Below are positions 1-6,551 of a stretch of DNA of 20,088 bases, piece after piece. Source of the stretch: Octadecabacter sp. (lineage in GTDB: Bacteria; Pseudomonadota; Alphaproteobacteria; Rhodobacterales; Rhodobacteraceae). Made by a program: the position numbers and the translations under genes. A model generated the notes under the pieces. It was given only the letters and a program-made list of their open reading frames with translations. It was not told the DNA's origin and did no database searches. Location: the NCBI GenBank assembly GCA_018500065.2, contig JAHBAO020000431.1:1-20088 (forward strand), written 5' to 3'. Positions within the stretch are counted from its first letter, which is position 1; each line of letters starts with the position of its first letter.

Positions 1-334
1 AACCGACGCGCCGCCCTTCGGACAAAACCACGTTGTAGGTGCGACAGGCCGTTGGCGATGACATCACCTCAACCCCAAGGCCTGCACCTTCAAGCGTTTT
101 GCGCAGATCCGCGGGGATATGTGCGATCTCGCCACCTGTCCCGACAAACACCACATCAATGTCGCCCGCCGCATCAATCAGCGTTTGTGCGTCGTCCAAT
201 CCGCCCCACGGCGCGATGCCTGTTGGCAGCACCACAAGCGCCCCCTCATAGACCTCGCCGCCGATGCGAAAGTACCCTTCACCATAACCATCAACAGGCT
301 TGGCATCGGTATAAACAACTTCGTTCAATCGCAT
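1..334 (-). CDS. Mth938-like domain protein (DUF498 family), 3' end cut off
   Basis: About 111 residues are visible, running off the left edge of the window. The translation begins MRLNEVVYTDAKPVDGYGEG and contains the family hallmarks: an FRIGG stretch near residue 23, PTGIAPWGGL near residue 40, VVFVGTGGEIAHIP near residue 65 and SPTACRTYNVVLSEGRRVG near the visible end. These fit the small Mth938/NDUFAF3-like fold (PF04430), usually around 120 residues, so little is missing. In rhodobacterial genomes this gene commonly follows secD/secF, as it does here: its ATG lies 12 bases after the secDF stop, behind a GGGAG ribosome site, so it should be the last or a late gene of the yajC-secDF operon. 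The eukaryotic relative assists complex I assembly. The bacterial role is unknown to me. Confidence 0.88.
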   Translation of the reverse strand, partial: MRLNEVVYTDAKPVDGYGEGYFRIGGEVYEGALVVLPTGIAPWGGLDDAQTLIDAAGDIDVVFVGTGGEIAHIPADLRKTLEGAGLGVEVMSSPTACRTYNVVLSEGRRVG

Positions 335-346
335 TGCTCAGCTCCC

Positions 347-2986
347 TTAGGCGTCAATATCAGCGTATTGCCCGCCAATCTTTTTGGCATCCTTGGACCA
401 GTCGCGTTTCACCCCCAACACCAGCAATGTCGTCGAGGCCACAAAGATCGAGGAATAGGTCCCGATGATCACGCCCCAGATCATCGCGAACACGAACCCG
501 CGGATCACATCGCCACCCAGCACAAACAGCGAAATCAGCGCCAGCAAGGTGGTGAAGGACGTCATGAACGTCCGGCTAAGGGTCTCGTTGATCGACAGGT
601 TCAGCACCTCTTTCAGGTCCTTGGCCTTATACTTTCGCAGGTTCTCGCGGACGCGGTCAAACACGACCACCGTATCGTTCAGCGAGTAGCCAACGATTGT
701 CAGCAAAGCCGCGATAATCGCGAGGTCAAAGCGGATTTGCAGCTCAGAGAAGATACCGATCGTCAGCAACACATCGTGCACCAACGCCGCCACAGCACCA
801 AGGGCGAACTGCCACTCAAACCGCATCCAAATGTAGATCAAAACAGCCCCAATCGCCAAAACCACGGCGATAATCGCGCTTTGGATCAGCTCACCGGACA
901 CGGTCGGGCCCACAGATTCCGTGGCCGGGAACGTCATGTTGGGGTCAATCGTTTGCAATGCAGCTTCCACCGCTTGGATGGTTTCATTGGTGACCGCTTC
1001 TTCGCCGTCCTGCGCTTGGATCGCGACAGTGGCGACGTTTTGGTCGTCATCAAAGGTTGGATCGAACACCTCGGTGATGGTGACTTCGCCTAGTTCCAGC
1101 GGTTCAATCACCGCGCGGTATTCAGCCACGTCGATTTGCAGCGTGCTTTCCGTGCGCAGCGTTGTTCCACCTTTGAAATCAATGCCGTAGTTCAAGCCTT
1201 GCAGCATGAAAGACGCGAACGCCACGACGACCATGATCCCAGACAACCCCAGCCAAACCTTACCACGCTTGAAGAAATCAAACGCCGTCTCGGATTTCAC
1301 AAGGCGCAGATATTTGCCTGCAAATACCTTTTTCGGGCGCTTGCGTTCAAACCAGATCACGACAAGCAAACGCGTCACAAAGATCGCGGTGAACACGGAC
1401 GTGATAATCCCAAGGCCCAGCGTAATCGCAAAGCCACGCACCGGCCCTGCCCCCATCGCAAACAGAATTGCCGCAGTGATGAAGGTGGTGATGTTGGCAT
1501 CGATAATCGCCGACAGTGCCTTTTCGTACCCCAGCTCAATCGCGCGCGCGGGCCCTTTGGCGGTGCGGCTTTCCTCACGGATCCGCTCAAAGATCAGCAC
1601 GTTGGCATCCACCGCCATACCAATCGTCAACACGATGCCCGCAATCCCTGGCAACGTCAGCGTGCCGCCAATCAGCGACAGCAATGCAAAGATCAGCGCG
1701 ACGTTCACCAGCAAGGCGACGTTGGCAAACACGCCCAGCAATCCGTAGCTGAGCACCATGTAGATCAGCACCAACGCAAAGGCGACAATACAGGCAATAG
1801 CACCAGCGTTAATGCTGTCTTGCCCAAGGTCAGGCCCAACGGTCTGTTCTTGAAGGAAATCAAGTTCCGCAGGCAAAGCCCCCGCCCGCAACAGAACCGC
1901 AAGGTTGGTGGATTCCTCGATGTCAAATCGCCCAGTGATAATGCCAGACCCACCAGAAATATGTGCCGCAATGTTCGGCGCGCTCACGACTTCGTTGTCC
2001 AAAACAATGGCAAAGGGCGATCCGATATTGTCGCGGGTATAATCACCGAACTGGCGCGCGCCCGACGGATTAAACCGGAACGTCACCGCAGGGCGGTTGT
2101 TTTCATCAAACGTTGGCTGGCTGTCCACAAGTTCTTCGCCGGTCACAACAGGCGAGCGTTCAACAATATAATACAGCCCCTCTTGGTCCAAACTCGGGAT
2201 CAACATATTGCCCGCGCCAGCACGCGCTTCTGGATCACCGGTTGAGCCAACAACCGGATGGAACCCAAGCTGCGCTGTCGTGCCAATGATGTCTTTCACT
2301 TCTTGCGCAGAACCCACACCGGGCACTTGGATCAAAATTCGGCTGTCGCCTTGGCGCTGAATAGACGGTTCACGGGTGCCGACTTCGTCAATCCGGCGGC
2401 GCACAATCTCAAGCGCTTGGCGCACTGTGCGATCATCCGTGGCAACCTTTTCAGCCTCGGACAACGTGATGACCAGATCGGTATCTGACACCTGCACGAC
2501 CTCAATATCAGTCTCACCGACACTGGTGACACTGACAACCTGTCGCGCCAAACCACGCACCAATTCGAGCGCGCGGTCCATGCCGTCAGCTTGCGAAATA
2601 CGCACCCGCAACGCGCCCTCAACGTTGCTTTCATCCGTCACAAAGCCCACGACATCGCGCTGTGCGGCCAAGACATCGCGCACCTCGGGCCACATGGATC
2701 GCATCCGCGACTCGTAGACCTGTTCTACCTTCACTTCGGCCAGCAGTTGCGCCCCACCGCGTAAATCAAGACCGAGGTTCACCAAATTGTCCGGCAAGAA
2801 CGTCGGCCACAAAGCCGCGTCCGCTTCAAGTTCCGGCGTCGCCGTCGCACCCTCAACCGCCAAGATCGCCTCGGCGTCATTGGACGTTTCTACCTTGCCA
2901 TAAAACCCGTTGGGCATGGCCACGATGATACCAATCGCAACCACCAGCCAAATCGCGGCGCGTTTCCAAAGGTCAATCTTCAACAT
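347..2986 (-). CDS. secDF: Protein translocase subunit SecDF (fused SecD-SecF)
   Basis: This 879-residue protein joins both halves of the proton-driven Sec accessory complex that pulls preproteins out of SecYEG on the periplasmic side. The SecD half has a first membrane helix at about 11-24, the NLGLDLRGG motif at 70-78, a large periplasmic P1 domain, and the helix carrying GMAVDANVLIFERIREE (456-472, with Asp460 expected in proton transfer). The SecF half starts near 560-576, has NYGIDFKGGT around 599-608 and GYSLNDTVVVFDRVREN at 766-782. There is no stop codon or internal frameshift between the halves. Many Rhodobacterales encode SecD (about 555 residues) and SecF (about 320) separately; the sum matches this length, so this is a clean fusion. 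The ATG is preceded by an AGGACG-like site. It lies downstream of yajC and a small periplasmic gene and upstream of the Mth938 gene. Confidence 0.97.
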   Translation of the reverse strand: MLKIDLWKRAAIWLVVAIGIIVAMPNGFYGKVETSNDAEAILAVEGATATPELEADAALWPTFLPDNLVNLGLDLRGGAQLLAEVKVEQVYESRMRSMWPEVRDVLAAQRDVVGFVTDESNVEGALRVRISQADGMDRALELVRGLARQVVSVTSVGETDIEVVQVSDTDLVITLSEAEKVATDDRTVRQALEIVRRRIDEVGTREPSIQRQGDSRILIQVPGVGSAQEVKDIIGTTAQLGFHPVVGSTGDPEARAGAGNMLIPSLDQEGLYYIVERSPVVTGEELVDSQPTFDENNRPAVTFRFNPSGARQFGDYTRDNIGSPFAIVLDNEVVSAPNIAAHISGGSGIITGRFDIEESTNLAVLLRAGALPAELDFLQEQTVGPDLGQDSINAGAIACIVAFALVLIYMVLSYGLLGVFANVALLVNVALIFALLSLIGGTLTLPGIAGIVLTIGMAVDANVLIFERIREESRTAKGPARAIELGYEKALSAIIDANITTFITAAILFAMGAGPVRGFAITLGLGIITSVFTAIFVTRLLVVIWFERKRPKKVFAGKYLRLVKSETAFDFFKRGKVWLGLSGIMVVVAFASFMLQGLNYGIDFKGGTTLRTESTLQIDVAEYRAVIEPLELGEVTITEVFDPTFDDDQNVATVAIQAQDGEEAVTNETIQAVEAALQTIDPNMTFPATESVGPTVSGELIQSAIIAVVLAIGAVLIYIWMRFEWQFALGAVAALVHDVLLTIGIFSELQIRFDLAIIAALLTIVGYSLNDTVVVFDRVRENLRKYKAKDLKEVLNLSINETLSRTFMTSFTTLLALISLFVLGGDVIRGFVFAMIWGVIIGTYSSIFVASTTLLVLGVKRDWSKDAKKIGGQYADIDA

Positions 2987-3053
2987 GAGGGCGTCCTGTC
3001 TCTTCTCTCAACCGACGAGCGGTATTTTATTCATAATATCGTGGGCTTATGCG

Positions 3054-3077
3054 CTGAACTTCAGGCGTGAAGTTCAG
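3054..3077 (-). promoter_or_regulatory. Perfect hairpin between the small periplasmic gene and secDF
   Basis: The plus strand reads CTGAACTTCA, then GGCG, then TGAAGTTCAG: arms of 10 bases with perfect complementarity and a 4-base loop. It begins 14 bases after the stop of the preceding minus-strand gene and lies 67 bases before the secDF start. On the transcribed strand it is not followed by a U run, so it does not look like an intrinsic terminator. An RNA-processing or mRNA-protecting stem, or a protein-binding palindrome near an internal secDF promoter (TATTAT-like element at 3033-3038, minus strand), are both possible. The sequence is certain; the function is inference. Confidence 0.55.
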
Positions 3078-3091
3078 AAAATGCGGGGTGC

Positions 3092-3478
3092 CTAGGGGCA
3101 GAAATCCGCACTGGGGTCGGACCCGTCGACGCTGTCTTTTGACAGAACATCAAGGTCAAATGGCAGCACACTGCTGTGCATCAAGGCGGCCAGCTGTTCT
3201 GCATCTGCGGTCGTAACACTGCCCGAGAGCTGGCCTGCGTCTTGTGTGAACCGCACCGAAACCGCAGGCGCAGCAATGTCGTCAAGAATGTCGTCAAGAC
3301 TTGGATCATCCGCCTGAACCACCACCGGCATTCCGTCAGCTGCGCCGGCAGTCTTATCAAGCGAAACAAGTTCAACCGTGCCGCCACAGGTGTCCAGCTC
3401 AGGTGCCGATGGCACCATCACTTGAGCACCAGCGGCGCCCGCGCTCAGCCCGAGGGCTATGAGCGCGCTTCGGATCAT
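3092..3478 (-). CDS. Small periplasmic protein of unknown function, coupled to yajC
   Basis: The protein has 128 residues and I do not recognise its family. Residues 1-18 (MIRSALIALGLSAGAAGA) form a short signal peptide with an AGA-Q cleavage site, so the mature protein should be periplasmic. The remainder is acidic, with a DDPSLDDILDDI stretch at 57-68 and only two cysteines (31 and 127), placed near the two ends of the mature chain, which would allow one disulfide. It has no membrane helix after the signal peptide. Its ATG overlaps the yajC stop as ATGA (3475-3478), which implies translational coupling. Its place between yajC and secDF suggests a role in or beside preprotein translocation, but this is inference from position only. 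Confidence 0.85.
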   Translation of the reverse strand: MIRSALIALGLSAGAAGAQVMVPSAPELDTCGGTVELVSLDKTAGAADGMPVVVQADDPSLDDILDDIAAPAVSVRFTQDAGQLSGSVTTADAEQLAALMHSSVLPFDLDVLSKDSVDGSDPSADFCP

Positions 3479-3756
3479 TTTTCAGCTGGCTCTGTCTTGT
3501 TGAGAACCTGTGCGATTGTGGATTTCACGACACGCACTTTCACGTCCGCCGCCAGTTCGACTTCAACTTCGCCGTCGTCCTTAACTTTAGATACTTTGCC
3601 GATCAAACCACCCGCCGTCACAACCTGGTCACCACGGCGCAACGCCTCAACCATCGCCTGATGCTGCTTCAGCTTTTGCTGCTGCGGACGGATCAGCAAG
3701 AAATACATGATACCGAAGATCAGAATGAGCGGGATAAATTGGCCAAAAGCTTCCAT
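3475..3756 (-). CDS. yajC: Preprotein translocase subunit YajC
   Basis: This 93-residue protein has one N-terminal membrane helix (about 6-22) followed by the diagnostic LLIRPQQQKLKQHQ segment and a small cytoplasmic SH3-like domain containing RRGDQVVTAGGLIGKV. YajC associates with SecDF and YidC in the holotranslocon. Length and motif order are normal for the family. The ATG is preceded by AAGGAAAAGACCTC, a good ribosome site. It is the first gene of the minus-strand Sec operon, with its promoter expected in the 192-base divergent region shared with serS; a TACAAT -10-like element sits on the minus strand at 3864-3869, without a convincing -35 box. Its stop overlaps the start of the small periplasmic gene. 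Confidence 0.97.
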   Translation of the reverse strand: MEAFGQFIPLILIFGIMYFLLIRPQQQKLKQHQAMVEALRRGDQVVTAGGLIGKVSKVKDDGEVEVELAADVKVRVVKSTIAQVLNKTEPAEK

Positions 3757-3801
3757 GAGGTCTTTTCCTTAATTGCACGCGAAGGCACCCCCCTCGCAAT
3801 T

Positions 3802-3824
3802 TGGCGCACACTACGTTTGCGCCA
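3802..3824. promoter_or_regulatory. Inverted repeat in the yajC leader region
   Basis: TGGCGCA (3802-3808) and TGCGCCA (3818-3824) are perfectly complementary 7-base arms with a 9-base spacer. It lies about 45 bases upstream of the yajC start, inside the probable 5' leader if the TACAAT element at 3864-3869 is the -10 box. It could be a leader stem-loop or an operator. Seven-base arms occur by chance in 20 kb, so the support is its location only. Confidence 0.3.
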
Positions 3825-3878
3825 CAGGATTCGCAATGTGATCCGGCCCCGAAACGGTGACGAATTGTACATAGGCGC

Positions 3879-3907
3879 TGTGTACAGGTTGTGTACGCAT
3901 TGTGTAC
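3879..3907 (+). repeat. Three TGTGTAC repeats with exact 11-bp spacing upstream of serS
   Basis: TGTGTAC occurs at 3879-3885, 3890-3896 and 3901-3907. The unit is 11 bases (TGTGTACAGGT, TGTGTACGCAT, TGTGTACGCC), about one helical turn, so the three copies face the same side of the DNA. They lie 42-70 bases before the serS ATG. The second copy overlaps a weak -35 candidate (TTGTGT, 3889-3894) paired at 17 bases with TATGAC (3912-3917). On the other strand they lie just upstream of a TACAAT element that could serve yajC. A multi-copy binding site for a regulator is plausible but unproven. Confidence 0.55.
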
Positions 3908-3948
3908 GCCATATGACCCTTTCTAAACTGTAATCAAGGACCGATCCC

Positions 3949-5241
3949 ATGCACGACATCCGCGCCATCCGAGAGAACCCTGCCGCCTTTGATGCGGCCC
4001 TGTCGCGCCGTGGTGATGCGCCCCTTTCGGCTGAGCTTTTGGCGATGGACGAAGCGCGTCGTGCCAAGATCGGTGCTGCCGAAGCGGCACAGGCCGAAGC
4101 CAACAAAGCCGCCAAAGAAGTGGGTGCCGCAAAGGGGCGCGGTGACGAGGCGGAATTTGAACGCCTGCGTGCGCTCGTGTCTGAAAAGAAAGCGGAAATC
4201 GCGGCGTTGAACGACGAAGCCAAGGCGCAGGACGCGGCTTTGAGCGCGCGTTTGGCCGTGATCCCGAACCTGCCAGCGGACGATGTACCAATGGGTGCTG
4301 ATGAAAACGACAACGCTGAAATTTCCACATGGGGCACGCCCCGCGTCTTTGATTTCAAACCGGTCGAGCATTTTGACATTGAAGGCGTGAAGCCGGGAAT
4401 GGATTTTGAAACGGCCGCGAAAATCTCCGGCAGTCGCTTTGTTCTGATGTCTGGTGCCGTTGCCCGTGTCCACCGTGCGCTATCCCAGTTTATGCTTGAT
4501 ATTCATACGCTTGAGAACGGGTTGACCGAGGTAAATCCGCCCGTCCTCGTGCGCGATGACGCAATGTATGGCACCGACAAGCTGCCAAAATTCGCCGAGG
4601 ACAGCTACCAAACGTCTGAGGGCATGTGGTTGATTTCCACTTCTGAAATCCCGCTCACCTATATCGCTGCAGACCAGGTTATTGATGAATCCTACCTGCC
4701 CCGCCGCTACACCGCGCATTCCCTTTGCTTCCGTTCCGAGGCTGGCAGCGCGGGGCGTGACACGTCTGGCATGTTGCGCCAGCACCAGTTTGAAAAGGTT
4801 GAGATGGTGTCTGTAACCCATCCAGATCAGTCCGACGCAGAACAAAAACGCATGCTGCGCTGCGCCGAAGACTTGCTGGAACGTCTTGAAATCCCTTACA
4901 GAACTGTGCTGCTGTGCACCGGCGACATGGGCTTTGGCGCGCGCCGCACCTTTGACATCGAAGCATGGCTTCCTGGTCAAAACGCCTACCGCGAGATCAG
5001 TTCGGTTTCCACCACAGGTGACTTTCAAGCCCGCCGCATGAACGCCCGTTTCAAACCTGCACAAGGTGGCAAACCGCAGTTCGTTCACACGTTGAATGGC
5101 TCCGGCCTTGCTGTCGGGCGCTGCCTGATCGCGGTCCTCGAGAATGGCCAGCAAGCGGACGGGTCAGTATCCCTTCCGAAGGCTTTGCACGGCTACATGG
5201 GCGGCAAGACCACGATCAACGCAGACGGTTCGCTCGGTTAA
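3949..5241 (+). CDS. serS: Seryl-tRNA synthetase
   Basis: The 430-residue product charges tRNA-Ser with serine in the cytoplasm and has the normal family length. Residues about 27-108 form the N-terminal antiparallel coiled coil that grips the tRNA long arm, rich in Ala, Glu and Lys. The class II catalytic core follows: the serine-binding TSE at 231-233, motif 2 with FRSEAG at 261-266 and RQHQFEKVE at 277-285, and motif 3 with GSGLAVGR at 384-391. The start is supported by the MHDIRAIRENP N-terminus typical of the family and an AAGGA site at 3936-3940. It is transcribed away from the yajC operon, and the TGTGTAC repeats lie just upstream. Its TAA overlaps the stop of the convergent DUF2235 gene, leaving no room for a terminator between them. 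Confidence 0.98.
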   Translation: MHDIRAIRENPAAFDAALSRRGDAPLSAELLAMDEARRAKIGAAEAAQAEANKAAKEVGAAKGRGDEAEFERLRALVSEKKAEIAALNDEAKAQDAALSARLAVIPNLPADDVPMGADENDNAEISTWGTPRVFDFKPVEHFDIEGVKPGMDFETAAKISGSRFVLMSGAVARVHRALSQFMLDIHTLENGLTEVNPPVLVRDDAMYGTDKLPKFAEDSYQTSEGMWLISTSEIPLTYIAADQVIDESYLPRRYTAHSLCFRSEAGSAGRDTSGMLRQHQFEKVEMVSVTHPDQSDAEQKRMLRCAEDLLERLEIPYRTVLLCTGDMGFGARRTFDIEAWLPGQNAYREISSVSTTGDFQARRMNARFKPAQGGKPQFVHTLNGSGLAVGRCLIAVLENGQQADGSVSLPKALHGYMGGKTTINADGSLG

Positions 5242-6479
5242 AGCCACTCTCGCGGCCGCAAAATTTCATCGGGCAGATGCGTGTGGCCCCCGTCTGCCCA
5301 TTTTCGCGCTTTGCGAATTGCCTGGCGCTGTTCGTCGTCAACTCCATGAATTTCATGATAAATCTGGCGCAAAGTGGCGTTGCGCTCGTATTCGGGATCC
5401 GCTGCGCAGCGATCAAGCGCGGCCATAGAAAGCTCTGCCATGCTGGACGGTCCATCGCGATCGTTTGAAATCGCGCTCATCATGGCCCCCGACAGGCCAA
5501 CCGGTCCAAATTTGTTATCCAAGCGTTCCGCCACATCAAAACGTGGCGCCACGCGGTCCATCTCTGACCAATCCAAACGCAGCCCCGCCGCCTGCGCCCC
5601 CAGCGCCACCCAGTTCAGCGCGATCGAGCTTAACCCAACACGCGAGCCCCCACCGCCAACCGAACCATGATTGCCCGCAAACCATTGCTGCATATGGGTC
5701 GGGATCAGTTCGCTTTCATATTTCACGTTCAAATCCAGCATGTTAGACCACGGATAGCTGGGAAAAGTTTTGCGGCGCTCATCAATGGAAATCGCGTGGC
5801 GTGCCGCAAGGACCATGCTGGTCAGCACCGCATCATGAAAGCGATATTGCGCGTTGAAACGCGCCGCGAACGGCAAAAACGCGGGCAAGCCAAGTGCGCT
5901 GACCGTATCCCAAACGCCCAAATAGGCGATACCAAGACGCACCGCATCATTGATTGGCGCATCGTTCTGGCGACGCCATTTGGCCTCAGTGTCGTTCACA
6001 TAAACGCGCGGTGCGAACTTGGCACGAAACGCGAGGCTTTCAGGGTGATCAGGGTGGGTTTCAGGCGCGCGGCTGCGATAGCGCTGCATCGCCTCGGGAA
6101 TTTCGGCCAGTTTGTCGCGCGCCGGAATCCCGCAAGACCGGATCAGCCCCACCAAGGATCGCGCAGCAAAGGCGCCGCGCGAAAACCCGAAGACCATGAT
6201 CTCATCGCCCGGCTCATACAGAAACACGAGGTTGCGATACATGTCCTCAATAATGTCCGTCAGCCCCCAACCAAGCGCGCCACCGAGCAGCCGATCCATC
6301 CGCCGCGCGGCCCAGTTGTTGCCACGCCCTGATCCAACGCCAGGAGAGTACAAAACAACCTGCGGCATCCCGCCGACCGCATGGGACGCCACACACCGCG
6401 ACAGGCGCACAACATTCGTCGGATGCTCGGCATCTGGCCTGTTCCAAGTGCCATCAATAAAAATAGCGATGCGTTTCAT
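5238..6479 (-). CDS. DUF2235 domain protein, putative alpha/beta hydrolase
   Basis: This 413-residue protein belongs to the DUF2235 family (PF09994), an alpha/beta-hydrolase-like group that includes type VI secretion phospholipase effectors. It begins KRIAIFIDGTWNRP, the typical first strand with the FxDGTW motif. GFSRGAFAAR (98-107) carries the expected nucleophile elbow GxSxG with Ser100. GVWDTVSALG (Asp191) and WFAGNHGSVGGGG (His271) supply likely acid and histidine residues. No signal peptide or membrane helix is visible, so it is probably cytoplasmic. No T6SS gene lies nearby, so an effector role is not supported. It follows der by 72 bases on the same strand with a clear AAGGGG site before the ATG, and is probably the last gene of the YfgM-bamB-der transcript. 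Substrate unknown. Confidence 0.88.
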   Translation of the reverse strand: MKRIAIFIDGTWNRPDAEHPTNVVRLSRCVASHAVGGMPQVVLYSPGVGSGRGNNWAARRMDRLLGGALGWGLTDIIEDMYRNLVFLYEPGDEIMVFGFSRGAFAARSLVGLIRSCGIPARDKLAEIPEAMQRYRSRAPETHPDHPESLAFRAKFAPRVYVNDTEAKWRRQNDAPINDAVRLGIAYLGVWDTVSALGLPAFLPFAARFNAQYRFHDAVLTSMVLAARHAISIDERRKTFPSYPWSNMLDLNVKYESELIPTHMQQWFAGNHGSVGGGGSRVGLSSIALNWVALGAQAAGLRLDWSEMDRVAPRFDVAERLDNKFGPVGLSGAMMSAISNDRDGPSSMAELSMAALDRCAADPEYERNATLRQIYHEIHGVDDEQRQAIRKARKWADGGHTHLPDEILRPREWL

Positions 6480-6551
6480 AGGCTTGCCCCTTCAGGTTCA
6501 CCCAAAGGTTGATGCGCACTTACCCTTACGTCAAGTCAGCTATTCCCGACC

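Noticed and set aside
119..2245. Long plus-strand open frames of 324 and 369 codons opposite secDF
   Set aside because: They are antisense to a clear SecDF protein, have low-complexity Arg/His/Gln-rich translations and no recognisable domain.
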